DNA of 64,000 bases from Oscillospiraceae bacterium (GTDB lineage Bacteria; Bacillota; Clostridia; Oscillospirales; Oscillospiraceae): assembly GCA_022800755.1 (NCBI GenBank), contig JAAWQX010000007.1, forward strand, positions 1-64,000, given 5' to 3'. The notes below the pieces were generated by a model. The model was not told where the DNA came from. It saw nothing but the letters and a program-made list of their open reading frames with translations, and did no database searches. Below, piece after piece: positions 9,157-18,589 of this stretch. A program made the position numbers and the translations under genes. Numbering within the stretch: the stretch's first letter is position 1; each line of letters opens with the position of its first letter.

Positions 9157-9242
9157 ATTGCAGGGATTTCTTGCATTTTGCTTGTTTTCAATGCAGAAAT
9201 GCAATATCTTCCGGCAAAGTTAATTTCATCACAAACATTTTC

Positions 9243-9271
9243 GGCACCTGTCACAAATTTTGACAGGTGCC
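9243..9271. terminator. Hairpin, probable terminator
   Basis: ggcacctgtca / tgacaggtgcc 11-bp arms, 7-nt loop. Confidence 0.6.
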
Positions 9272-9313
9272 TTTGTGATAAGCGGAGTTTTTCCCAAAAA
9301 CTGTAAAACATGA

Positions 9314-9342
9314 TTGAAAAATCTGTGGCAATCTTGTATAAT
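9314..9342 (+). promoter_or_regulatory. Candidate promoter of the pyrophosphatase gene
   Basis: TTGAAA - 17 nt - TATAAT. Confidence 0.65.
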
Positions 9343-9422
9343 GTGTTGATGTGATAGGGCCATTTCCGGCTTTCCCGGAAACCCCTGCCCGAAAAAAGAA
9401 ATAATAGGAGTGAGACTTCAAG

Positions 9423-11510
9423 ATGGAAAATCTCTTCTTACTCGGTTTCGCCGGTGCGATCGTCGCCCTTGTGTTCGCGTTTATTCAGCGGGGCAAGGTG
9501 ATGCGCTATTCCGAGGGAAACGAGAAAATGCAGAAAATCGCGGCAAGCATCCGCGAGGGTGCTAACGCATACCTGAAACAGCAGTACACAACTGTAATCA
9601 AAGTTTTTATTGTTGTGTTTATCGTTCTGCTGGTCATCGCCTTTGCCTCCGGCGGGAAGATGCTGTCCAAGTTTACCCCCTTCGCTTTCGTGACGGGCGG
9701 TATCTGGTCCATGCTGGCCGGACTGTTCGGCATGAAGATCGCCACCAATTCCAACGCCCGCACCGCCTGGGCCGCGTCCGAGAGCCTGAACAAGGGTCTG
9801 CGCGTCGCGTTCTCCTCCGGGTCTGTCATGGGCTTTACTGTGGTGGGCCTGGGTATGCTGGATATTACTTTGTGGTACACCCTGCTGCGCTATGTGTTCC
9901 ATGTGGACGACCCCGTCGTGCTGGGCAATATCATGGTCATGAACGGCATGGGCGCTTCCTTTATGGCCCTGTTCGCCCGTGTGGGCGGCGGTATCTACAC
10001 CAAGGCCGCTGACGTGGGCGCTGACCTGGTAGGTAAGGTCGAGGCCGGCATCCCCGAGGATGACCCCCGCAACCCCGCAACCATCGCCGACAACGTGGGC
10101 GACAACGTGGGCGACGTGGCCGGTATGGGCGCGGATTTGTATGAGTCCTATGTCGGGTCTATTCTGGCGACGTTCTCCCTGGGCGCCATCGCGGGCTATG
10201 GATGGAACGGTATGATGCTTCCTATCCTCCTGGCTGTGTGCGGCATCGTGTGCTCCATCATCGGGTCGTTCTTCGTGAAGACCAAAGAGGACGCGGACCA
10301 GATGTCTCTGCTGAAATCCCTGCGCACCGGTACTTATCTGGCCGCCGGGCTGTCAGCCCTCGCCGCTGCGCCGCTGACGTATTTTATCGTTCACAACATG
10401 GGCGTGTACGTGGCCATTCTCTGCGGTTTGGTGGGCGGCTGCGCCATCGGGTACTTTACCGAGTATTATACCTCTGATACATATAAGCCCACCCAGGAAC
10501 TGGCGGCCGCGTCTGAGACCGGCTCTGCCACCGTTATCATCGGCGGTATCTCTTTGGGGCTGAAGTCTACCATGGCTTCTATCCTCATCGTAGCCGTGGC
10601 CGTGCTGGTGAGCTTCTTCGCCGCCGGCGGCGCTTCGTCCTTTAACATGGGCCTGTACGGTATCGGCATCGCCGCGGTGGGAATGCTGTCTACCCTGGGC
10701 ATCACGCTGGCGACCGACGCTTACGGCCCCGTGGCCGACAACGCCGGCGGTATCGCCGAAATGAGCGGATTGCCGGAAGAGGTCCGTGAACGCACTGACG
10801 CACTGGATTCTCTCGGCAATACCACCGCCGCCACTGGCAAGGGCTTTGCCATCGGCTCTGCTTCCCTCACCGCGCTGGCACTGTTGGTGTCCTATGTGGA
10901 TATCGTTCAGAGCAACACCGCAGAGGTGCTGGACCTGTCTTTGACCAATCCTTTGATGCTTGTCGGTTTGTTCATCGGCGCGATGCTGACCTTTGTGTTC
11001 TCCGCGTTCACTATGAGCGCTGTGCAGAAAGCCGCGGAATCTATCGTGGTGGAAGTACGGCGGCAGTTTAAGGAAATTCCCGGCATTATGGACTTCAAAG
11101 CTGATCCGGATTACGCGTCCTGCGTCTCCCTGTGCACCAAGGGCGCGCTGCATGAGATGGTCGCGCCTGCCCTGCTGGCAATCATCGTGCCTATTCTCAC
11201 CGGCCTGGTGCTTGGCCCCATCGGTGTGGTGGGTCTGCTGGGCGGCGTGTCTGTTACCGGCTTCGCTATGGCCGTGTTCATGTCCAACGCCGGCGGCGCT
11301 TGGGATAACGCCAAGAAGTACATCGAGTCCGGCCATCACGGTGGTAAGGGCTCCGATCAGCACAAGGCCGCTGTTGTAGGCGATACCGTGGGCGATCCGT
11401 TTAAGGATACCTCCGGGCCGTCACTGAACATCCTCATCAAGCTGTGCTCTACGGTGTCGATCGTGTTCAGCGGCTTGATCCTGGCATTCAATTTGATGAA
11501 TATCCTGTAA
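9423..11510 (+). CDS. hppA: Membrane-bound ion-translocating pyrophosphatase
   Basis: 695 aa; [47 protein letters not shown] signature; [16 protein letters not shown] motif of the K+-dependent class. Confidence 0.97.
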   Translation: MENLFLLGFAGAIVALVFAFIQRGKVMRYSEGNEKMQKIAASIREGANAYLKQQYTTVIKVFIVVFIVLLVIAFASGGKMLSKFTPFAFVTGGIWSMLAGLFGMKIATNSNARTAWAASESLNKGLRVAFSSGSVMGFTVVGLGMLDITLWYTLLRYVFHVDDPVVLGNIMVMNGMGASFMALFARVGGGIYTKAADVGADLVGKVEAGIPEDDPRNPATIADNVGDNVGDVAGMGADLYESYVGSILATFSLGAIAGYGWNGMMLPILLAVCGIVCSIIGSFFVKTKEDADQMSLLKSLRTGTYLAAGLSALAAAPLTYFIVHNMGVYVAILCGLVGGCAIGYFTEYYTSDTYKPTQELAAASETGSATVIIGGISLGLKSTMASILIVAVAVLVSFFAAGGASSFNMGLYGIGIAAVGMLSTLGITLATDAYGPVADNAGGIAEMSGLPEEVRERTDALDSLGNTTAATGKGFAIGSASLTALALLVSYVDIVQSNTAEVLDLSLTNPLMLVGLFIGAMLTFVFSAFTMSAVQKAAESIVVEVRRQFKEIPGIMDFKADPDYASCVSLCTKGALHEMVAPALLAIIVPILTGLVLGPIGVVGLLGGVSVTGFAMAVFMSNAGGAWDNAKKYIESGHHGGKGSDQHKAAVVGDTVGDPFKDTSGPSLNILIKLCSTVSIVFSGLILAFNLMNIL

Positions 11511-11523
11511 AAAGCAAAACGAA

Positions 11524-11556
11524 CAGCCCTCCGCAATGCGGAGGGCTGTTTTGTTT
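11524..11556 (+). terminator. Rho-independent terminator
   Basis: acagccctccgcaatgcggagggctgttttgttt. Confidence 0.85.
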
Positions 11557-12158
11557 CACTCAATCGGTTCCTTGGCAAAATAGACAACCGTGCCTTCCAC
11601 CCGCTCGGTACGGAAATCGGAACTGAGCGCGGCGGCCATGTAGTCGGAGTACGTCGCCCTCTCATCGTTCAAGAGCATATAAATGACCAGGCTGTATTCC
11701 GGGGTATCTGTGTGAGGCATTTCGTCAAAGCGCTTCAGGTACCGGTAAATCCCTGTATATTCTTTACCCTCGTCAAAATAGCGGTCGGTATAGGTCTCGC
11801 CGTCATAGGACAGGTCTTCTACAAGCAGCATGGGGTAATCGTCCTTGGCGGATTCGTAATACTCCGGGGAACAGCGTTCCGGGTCCAGAGTGTAATAGGT
11901 TACCAAACGGATCTCCGACGGTGTGCCCGACTTTGTGGTTTCCACAAACGTGTCCCATTGGTCCTGCCCGGCGGTCACGACGCTATCCTCAAACACCACG
12001 CAGTTTTCCGCTTTCGCCTGCTCCAGGGTGTAACGCTCGGCCGCGGTCTCCAGCGGCGTTTGCGGGGCGGGCGCTTTTGCTCCACAGCCGGCCAGCAGCA
12101 GGGACAATAAGAGGATGCTGGCAAATTCTCGTTTCATGGCTGGCCCTCCTTTTTTCAT
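11556..12158 (-). CDS. Hypothetical lipoprotein
   Basis: Signal peptide with lipobox LLLAGCGAK; 200 aa; no family recognised. Confidence 0.7.
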   Translation of the reverse strand: MKKGGPAMKREFASILLLSLLLAGCGAKAPAPQTPLETAAERYTLEQAKAENCVVFEDSVVTAGQDQWDTFVETTKSGTPSEIRLVTYYTLDPERCSPEYYESAKDDYPMLLVEDLSYDGETYTDRYFDEGKEYTGIYRYLKRFDEMPHTDTPEYSLVIYMLLNDERATYSDYMAAALSSDFRTERVEGTVVYFAKEPIE

Positions 12159-12187
12159 TTAGACGGAGCGGCCGGGAAAAGGTTCCC

Positions 12188-12931
12188 TTATTCACCCAGA
12201 ATGTAAGGCAAAAAGTACCGGATCTGCTTTTTCCACCAGGGCCAGTCGTGGTTCACGTCCAGGCCCCAATAGTCTACCCAGACGTTGATTCCCTTTTCTT
12301 TCAGTACCGCGTCCAGGCGGCGGGTGCCGGCGAGAAGCTGTTCCTCCCAGGCCCCCTGCCCCACGCAGATCGCCGCCCGGCGCTCGTTGAACATCTGAAT
12401 ATACGGATGGTCACAGGGCATCCCGGACAGGCTCAGGCAAGGGTCGTTGGCATAGACGACCTCGTCTACATAGCCGCCGTACATGTCCTGGGTGTCATAG
12501 GTGCCGGACAGGGCGATCAGGCTGTCGAAAATGTCCGGGCGGCGGAAAAAGAAGTTCGCCGCGTGGTATGCGCCCATGGAAAAGCCCGTGGACAAAATCC
12601 CCTGCCCGGTGCCGTTGATCTCGTGGATGCGGGGGACCAGCTCTTCTACCACGTAGTTGTACCAGGCCTCGTGGCGGCGGACCCGGTCGTAGGGGTTGCC
12701 GTCCACGGCGGAGACCGTCTCTTTATCAATGGTGTCCACGGTGAACAGCTGCAAACGGCCGGATTCCAGGTAATCTTCCAGGGTCTCCAGCATTCCGAAG
12801 CCCTCCCAGTCGTAAAAACGGCCGTCCTGGCACGGTACGACAAACGCCGGCTTCCCTGCGTGGCCATAGACCTTGAACTCCATGTCCCGGCCCAGGTGAT
12901 GGCTGTATTCCTTGTGATATTCAATGTGCAT
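12188..12931 (-). CDS. Esterase-family alpha/beta hydrolase
   Basis: Nucleophile elbow STGFSMGAYHA; VDYWGLDVNHDWPWWKKQIRYFLPYIL C-terminal His region. Confidence 0.8.
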   Translation of the reverse strand: MHIEYHKEYSHHLGRDMEFKVYGHAGKPAFVVPCQDGRFYDWEGFGMLETLEDYLESGRLQLFTVDTIDKETVSAVDGNPYDRVRRHEAWYNYVVEELVPRIHEINGTGQGILSTGFSMGAYHAANFFFRRPDIFDSLIALSGTYDTQDMYGGYVDEVVYANDPCLSLSGMPCDHPYIQMFNERRAAICVGQGAWEEQLLAGTRRLDAVLKEKGINVWVDYWGLDVNHDWPWWKKQIRYFLPYILGE

Positions 12932-13060
12932 AGCGCACCTCCTGTGGATTTCGGCTCATCTTATCATAATTATGAAAAAAATGCAAATCTGTGCTTGTAT
13001 TTTCAAATCCGGTCATATATAATCTCATTCATCTACTTGGAAGCGAAAGGATGAGACATT

Positions 13061-14254
13061 TTGAATTTTGTGTTTATCTCTCCCAATTTCCCGGAGGCTT
13101 ACCGCTGGTTCTGCATTCGGCTCAAGGAAAACGGCGTGAATGTGCTGGGCATCGGCGACGCGGCGTTTGATGACCTGCATCCCGATTTGAAAAGCGCGTT
13201 GACGGAGTATTACAAAGTCGACAGCCTGGAAAATTACGACCAGATGGTGCGGGCCATGGGGTATTTCACCGGGCGGTATGGCAAAATGGACTGGGTAGAA
13301 AGCAATAATGAGTACTGGCTGGAACTGGACGCCGCGCTGCGGACGGACTTCAATATCACCACAGGGCTGAAGTCCCACGAAATTGGGAAATTCAAAAGCA
13401 AAAGCGCCATGAAGTCCTTTTACAAAAAGGCCGGTATCCCCACCGCACGGTGTGCTCCGGTGACAACCTTGAAAAAGGGGGTGGCGTTTGCCAAAAAGGT
13501 CGGTTATCCTGTGGTGGTCAAGCCGGACAACGGCGTGGGTGCCGTGGCCACCTGGCGGCTGGAGAGCGACGCGGATATGGAGGCATTCTTTCAAGATGTG
13601 CCGGAAACGCCGTATCTCATGGAAGAATACGTCTCCGGGCATGTGACCACCTATGACGGCATCTGCAATTCCAAAGGCGAGGTGCTCTTCGCCGCCAGCC
13701 ATATTACACGGAATTCTATTATGGATATGGTCAACGAGGGCGTGCCTACTTATTATTATGTGGACAAGGAGGTCCCCGCTGATGTGGAGGCCGCCGGAAA
13801 GGCAACCTTACAGGCCTTCGGCGCAGCGAGCCGGTTTTTCCATTTGGAATTTTTCCGTCTGACTGAGGCAAAGGACGGCCTTGGCGATGTGGGCAATATC
13901 GTGGCTTTGGAAGTCAATATGCGTCCCGCCGGGGGGTATACGCCGGATATGCTGAATTTTTCCCAGAGCGCCGATGTGTACCAGATCTGGGCTGATATGG
14001 TCGCTTTTGACGAACTGCGGCATACGTATGACGGCCCGCACAGCTACTGCGTCTACGCCGGGCGGCGGGATGAGAATTCTTACGTGCGCTCCCTGGCGGA
14101 GCTGGAGGAACAGTGCGGCGAGCACGCGAAGCTGTTCACCCGGATGCCTGACGCACTGGCAGGCACCATGGGCAATCAGGTCGCCATCGCGTGCTATGAT
14201 TCCATGGAGGATGTAGAGCGGTTCATAAAAGACGCGTTTGAATTGGAGAAATAA
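13061..14254 (+). CDS. ATP-grasp domain protein (carboxylate-amine ligase-like); TTG start
   Basis: KAGIPTARCAPVTTLKKGVAFAKKVGYPVVVKPDNGVGAVATWRLESD...PYLMEEYVSG; ALEVNMRPAGGYTPDMLN are ATP-grasp motifs. Confidence 0.85.
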   Translation: MNFVFISPNFPEAYRWFCIRLKENGVNVLGIGDAAFDDLHPDLKSALTEYYKVDSLENYDQMVRAMGYFTGRYGKMDWVESNNEYWLELDAALRTDFNITTGLKSHEIGKFKSKSAMKSFYKKAGIPTARCAPVTTLKKGVAFAKKVGYPVVVKPDNGVGAVATWRLESDADMEAFFQDVPETPYLMEEYVSGHVTTYDGICNSKGEVLFAASHITRNSIMDMVNEGVPTYYYVDKEVPADVEAAGKATLQAFGAASRFFHLEFFRLTEAKDGLGDVGNIVALEVNMRPAGGYTPDMLNFSQSADVYQIWADMVAFDELRHTYDGPHSYCVYAGRRDENSYVRSLAELEEQCGEHAKLFTRMPDALAGTMGNQVAIACYDSMEDVERFIKDAFELEK

Positions 14255-14256
14255 CG

Positions 14257-14291
14257 ATAGAACTCCCCTCGCTTCTGCGAGGGGAGTTCTT
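14257..14291. terminator. Terminator hairpin (convergent genes)
   Basis: gaactcccctcgcttctgcgaggggagttctt. Confidence 0.8.
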
Positions 14292-15496
14292 TATACCACT
14301 TGGAAGATATAAAACTTCAAGTAGTTCGTCTCCGGGACATTCCATAAAATCGGGTGGTCCGCAGACTGCTGTCGGGCTTCGATCTGGCGCAGGGTCACAT
14401 GGGCGTCCTTTGCCGCAGCTTGGAGCATTTCCACAAACAGCGGCTCCGTCATGAAATGGGAACAGGAGCAGGTCGCCAGATATCCGCCCCGGGGCAGGAG
14501 TTTCATCGCCCGCAGGTTGATGTCCTTATAGCCCCGGACCGCGCTTTTTACCGTCGCGCCGCTTTTGGTGAACGCGGGCGGGTCCAGGATGATGAGGTCG
14601 TACGCCCCTTTTCCCTTGGCAGACAGGTCCGTGAGCAGCTGGAACACGTCGGCACATTGGAAGTCGATGTTGGTCAGGCCGTTTAAGGCGGCGTTGCGCC
14701 GGGCGGCAGACAGGGCCGTTTCCGATACGTCTATGCTGAGCACATGCTCCGCGCCGGCTTTGGCACAGTTCAGGCCGAAAGCGCCGGTATGGGTGAAGCA
14801 GTCCAGCACCCGCTTGCCCGGGGCCAGCTTCGCCACAGCGGCGCGGTTGTATTTCTGGTCCAGGAAAAAGCCGGTCTTCTGACCGTTGATGTAATCCACG
14901 TCATACAGCACGCCGTTTTCCGTGATTTGGACATGCCCGTCCCCGTTTCCCAGGAAATAGCCCGTGGTCTGGGGCAGGCCCTCCTTTTCCCGGATCGCAA
15001 CGTCGCTGCGCTCGTAGACAACGCCGATAGTCTCTCCCATTTCCCGCAGCAGCTCCGCCAGCGTGTTGAACAGCATGGCTTTCCGCCGGTCGATGCCCAG
15101 GCTCAATACCTGAGCCACCAGGACCGGGCCGAAGCGGTCTACCGTCAGGCCCGGGAAACCGTCCGCCTCGCCGAAAATCAGACGGCAGGCGGAAAAGTCT
15201 TCCCCCATGACCGTTTTTCGATACTCCAGCGCCCACTGCAGCTTCCGGTACCAGAAAGCGTCGTCAAAGCGGTCGTTGGTATTCGTGGACAGGATACGGA
15301 CACGGATTTTCGAGTTATCATTATAAAATCCCGCGCCCAGCCACTTGCCTTTGAGGCTGTATACATCTACGATGCCGCCGTTTTCCGGCATTCCGGTCAC
15401 GGCGGTCACTTCGTCGCCGTAGACCCAGGGGTGTCCCGCCCGCAGGGAACGGGCCGCTTTTTCCGTGACCGATACAGAGGGATAGGGTCTGTCCAT
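14291..15496 (-). CDS. Class I SAM-dependent rRNA methyltransferase (RlmI/PUA-like)
   Basis: PUA-like N-terminus (KAARSLRAGHPWVYGDEV), VLDCFTHTGAFGLNCAKAGA, IILDPPAFTKS motifs. Confidence 0.92.
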   Translation of the reverse strand: MDRPYPSVSVTEKAARSLRAGHPWVYGDEVTAVTGMPENGGIVDVYSLKGKWLGAGFYNDNSKIRVRILSTNTNDRFDDAFWYRKLQWALEYRKTVMGEDFSACRLIFGEADGFPGLTVDRFGPVLVAQVLSLGIDRRKAMLFNTLAELLREMGETIGVVYERSDVAIREKEGLPQTTGYFLGNGDGHVQITENGVLYDVDYINGQKTGFFLDQKYNRAAVAKLAPGKRVLDCFTHTGAFGLNCAKAGAEHVLSIDVSETALSAARRNAALNGLTNIDFQCADVFQLLTDLSAKGKGAYDLIILDPPAFTKSGATVKSAVRGYKDINLRAMKLLPRGGYLATCSCSHFMTEPLFVEMLQAAAKDAHVTLRQIEARQQSADHPILWNVPETNYLKFYIFQVV

Positions 15497-16654
15497 TTAC
15501 TCGCCTCCCTCGCTGCCGGACGGCTCATCGGCGGGCTCCGAACTGCCGCCGCCCCCGCCGGTGAGGTTGGAATAGTCCACCGACAGGTCCGGGCCATTGA
15601 ACGTGCCGTCCAGCTTGGACACCGTGCGGGCGTACTCGTCGCTGTCCGGGTCATAGGGCACCGGCTGGTAGTCGTTTTTCTGGGTGATGCTGGTCAGGCG
15701 GTACGGGATGGCCCGGGTCTCTTTCAGGTAATAGCCGCCTGTCTCGTCCTGCTCTATTACGATTTGGGCAATGCAGGTATCCTTGTCCCGGGGATTCGTG
15801 TTGCCGCCGAAACTGAAATTCCCCAGGCTGTAATAGATATAGCCGCCGTTATATTCCTCGGTGCGCTGCAGCACATGGGGGTGAGTGCCGCAGACCACGT
15901 TGGCCCCGGCGTCGATGGCGGCGTAGGCCGCGTCGATCTGGCTTTGGGTGACTCGGTAGGACCCTTCGATCCCCCAGTGACAGCACACGATGATGAAATC
16001 CGCCCCTTGGTCTTTCAGCGCCTGTACACCGTTGGTAATGTTCTCCGGCATAGGCGTCCAGGATCCGTTCACCGTCCAAGGCGTGACGTATACGCCCAGC
16101 TTCATGTCGTTTACGTCGAATATTTTGCCCTCGCTGCCCACTACATGCTCCACGCCTACCTTATCCAGACAGGCCGTTGTGTTGTCGATCCCCGTCTGGC
16201 CGAAGTCCGTGGCGTGGTTATTGCCCATGGTGGCACACTCTACGCTGCCCTCGGTGAGGATATTCGCGTACTCCGCCGGGCCGCAGAAATAGAAGGTCGT
16301 TGCGCCGTACAGGGGCGTTTCCGAAAAGCTGCATTCCAGGTTCGCAATGGTGAAGTCGTCTTCCGACAGCACATCCACACAGCCCGCAAAGGGCCAGGCG
16401 TAGTTGTCGCCCACCACGGTCTCAAAATCGCTGTTATACTGGCTGGACGCCAGGGTGCAGTCCCCTACCATGGAAATCACAATGGGTTCTTTCGGTTCCG
16501 GAGACGGCGTAGGGACCGGGGTATTCAGTCCGCTTTGGGACTGGTCCGGGGCCTCTATCTCCGGCATATCGTTGGACTTGCACCCCCAAAGGGTCAGCAG
16601 CGCCAGTGTCAGGACCGGCAGCCACCAGATTGGTCTCTTTCTCATTTCTTTCAT
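15497..16654 (-). CDS. CapA-family metallophosphatase-like lipoprotein
   Basis: ISMVGDCTLASS, MGNNHATDFG, CCHWGIEGSYRVTQSQ, GTHPHVLQRTE, YSLGNFSFGGN; lipobox LTLWGC. Confidence 0.9.
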   Translation of the reverse strand: MKEMRKRPIWWLPVLTLALLTLWGCKSNDMPEIEAPDQSQSGLNTPVPTPSPEPKEPIVISMVGDCTLASSQYNSDFETVVGDNYAWPFAGCVDVLSEDDFTIANLECSFSETPLYGATTFYFCGPAEYANILTEGSVECATMGNNHATDFGQTGIDNTTACLDKVGVEHVVGSEGKIFDVNDMKLGVYVTPWTVNGSWTPMPENITNGVQALKDQGADFIIVCCHWGIEGSYRVTQSQIDAAYAAIDAGANVVCGTHPHVLQRTEEYNGGYIYYSLGNFSFGGNTNPRDKDTCIAQIVIEQDETGGYYLKETRAIPYRLTSITQKNDYQPVPYDPDSDEYARTVSKLDGTFNGPDLSVDYSNLTGGGGGSSEPADEPSGSEGGE

Positions 16655-16675
16655 CCTAACCTTGTATCATCTCTA

Positions 16676-17431
16676 TTACATATCCGGCAGCGCGACCCGC
16701 TCCGGCAAAAGCACCTTTCCAAAGCACATCAGCGTGATCCCCGCGCTAGGTGGGATATGCACGTCCGCGTCCGCCCGGTCCCGGTTCAGGGACAGCAGAT
16801 GCACACCGCCGTGGTAGTCCTGGCAGTATTGTTTGCACTTCATGTCTCCGTCTACGAAAAACAGCCCCACATCCCCATCATAGATGATGGCGCCGCGTTT
16901 GACTTTTTGGATCGAGCCGTCCGGGATGTACGGTTCCATGCTGTCTCCGCTGACGCGAAAGGCGAAATCCGCGGGGTCGGAATCGTCTACGGTGAAATCG
17001 TCGTAATCCTCGCCAAAGGCCGGGGACGCGTAACCCGCCGCGGCGGGGGTGCGGTAAATGGGGATGACCTTCGTTTTCGGCGCGGACGGCGGTTCGGCGG
17101 TCTGTTCCGTGCGGATCAGCTCCGCGTCGATCACTAATTGGGTCAGCCGCTTGCCGTGGGGATCCAGCTTTCGGTAATTTTGCACCAGGTCCCATTCCTC
17201 CAGGTCCGGCAGCTTCCCCGCCATAGGCCGGCCGCCGCAGGCTTCATAAAATACCTCTACCGGCACGTCCAGCCCTTCGCACAGGCGCAGCAGCATGTCA
17301 AAGTCGATTTTCATGCTGTCCCGCTTGATGATGCTGTACAGGGTCTGAGGCGAAATGCCCGTGCGCCGGGACAATTCGTTTACATTTAAATTGCGCTCCT
17401 GCAAGAAGCGCTTCAGGGTCGTTCCAACCAT
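16676..17431 (-). CDS. XRE-family HTH regulator with S24 (LexA/CI-like) C-terminal domain
   Basis: HTH (LSRRTGISPQTLYSIIKRD); AAAG cleavage-like site; GDSMEPYIPDGS. ATG at 17431 preceded by AGAGGTG. Confidence 0.9.
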   Translation of the reverse strand: MVGTTLKRFLQERNLNVNELSRRTGISPQTLYSIIKRDSMKIDFDMLLRLCEGLDVPVEVFYEACGGRPMAGKLPDLEEWDLVQNYRKLDPHGKRLTQLVIDAELIRTEQTAEPPSAPKTKVIPIYRTPAAAGYASPAFGEDYDDFTVDDSDPADFAFRVSGDSMEPYIPDGSIQKVKRGAIIYDGDVGLFFVDGDMKCKQYCQDYHGGVHLLSLNRDRADADVHIPPSAGITLMCFGKVLLPERVALPDM

Positions 17432-17450
17432 GGCTACCACCTCTTTTGGT

Positions 17451-17479
17451 ATCCTACCATGTCAGGATTTGTATGTCAA
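17451..17479 (-). promoter_or_regulatory. Candidate promoter of the XRE/S24 regulator
   Basis: Minus strand TTGACA - 17 nt - TAGGAT. Confidence 0.6.
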
Positions 17480-17615
17480 TAAATAAATCCTTGATAAAGT
17501 TTTATGATAACGCAGAATCCTTTGTGAAAAACGCATATAATGAATATTATGATGAATATATAACTGAAATATTCATAATTTTTCCGAAATCATTGTATTT
17601 TTTTCAATTTTCGCA

Positions 17616-17644
17616 TTGACATTCCGGGCATTTGGTGGTAATAT
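17616..17644 (+). promoter_or_regulatory. Candidate promoter of the amino-acid ABC operon
   Basis: TTGACA - 17 nt - TAATAT upstream of the solute-binding protein gene. Confidence 0.75.
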
Positions 17645-17701
17645 CGCTCCATCGGTTGCGGGAGGACGCGGCCGGTGATCGCATTTTTGGAGGTTTATAA
17701 A

Positions 17702-18520
17702 ATGAAAAAGTTTGCAGCACTGCTGCTGGCGGTCGCCATGCTCTTCACGCTGGTCGCCTGCGGCCCCAAGACGGAAAACAACGACAACAATGACAACAAC
17801 GACCAACAGGTCGAGGACAACACCAACGAGCCCACTTTCACCACCGTGGAAGAAGGCAAGCTGCATATGTCCACCAACGCCGCGTTCCCTCCCTATGAGA
17901 TGACCACCGATGACGGCGGCTTCGAGGGCATCGACGTGGAAGTGGCCCAGGCCATCGCTGATAAGCTGGGTCTGGAACTGGTCGTGGACGATATGGGCTT
18001 TGACGCCGCCCTCACCGCCGCGCAGGTCGGCCAGAGCGACATCGTCATGGCTGGCGTGACCGTTACCGAGGAGCGTCTGGAGCTCATGGACTTCTCCGAC
18101 AGCTATGCCACCGGTATTCAGGTGGTCATCGTGAAGGAAGGCTCCCCCATCGCCACCATTGACGACCTGGCCAACGCCCAGATGATCGGCACCCAGAAGG
18201 CTACCACCGGCAGCATCTACTGCTCCGATGATTACGGCGTGGACCACGTCACCGAGTTCGACACCGGCGCGCTGGCGGTCATGGCGCTGGTGAACGGCCA
18301 GGTGGACGCCGTTGTCATCGACAACGAGCCCGCGAAGTCCTTCGTGGCGGCCAACGACGGCCTGGTCATTCTGGACACCGAGTACGCCGTTGAGGATTAC
18401 GCCATCGGTACGGCCAAGGGCAACACCGCTTTGCTGGAAGCGATCAACGCCGCCATGGCTGAGCTGAAGGCTGACGGCACTTTCCAGGAGATCGTGGATC
18501 GTTACATCACCGCCGAATAA
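17702..18520 (+). CDS. Amino-acid ABC transporter substrate-binding lipoprotein
   Basis: MKKFAALLLAVAMLFTLVACG lipobox; GKLHMSTNAAFPPYEM...FEGIDVEVAQAIADKLG SBP_bac_3 pattern; GGAGG upstream. Confidence 0.95.
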   Translation: MKKFAALLLAVAMLFTLVACGPKTENNDNNDNNDQQVEDNTNEPTFTTVEEGKLHMSTNAAFPPYEMTTDDGGFEGIDVEVAQAIADKLGLELVVDDMGFDAALTAAQVGQSDIVMAGVTVTEERLELMDFSDSYATGIQVVIVKEGSPIATIDDLANAQMIGTQKATTGSIYCSDDYGVDHVTEFDTGALAVMALVNGQVDAVVIDNEPAKSFVAANDGLVILDTEYAVEDYAIGTAKGNTALLEAINAAMAELKADGTFQEIVDRYITAE

Positions 18521-18530
18521 TTGACGGATC

Positions 18531-18562
18531 GAAAAGGGCGGCCAACCGGCCGTCCTTTTTCA
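18531..18562 (+). terminator. Intra-operon hairpin/attenuator after the solute-binding protein gene
   Basis: aaagggcggccaaccggccgtccttttt. Confidence 0.65.
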
Positions 18563-18589
18563 GTTTTATTGTAGAAAGGAGGCCCCCTT

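Noticed and set aside
14744-17137. 797-aa + strand ORF
   Set aside because: Antisense to the rRNA methyltransferase, CapA-like and XRE/S24 genes; low-complexity GC-rich shadow frame without recognisable motifs.
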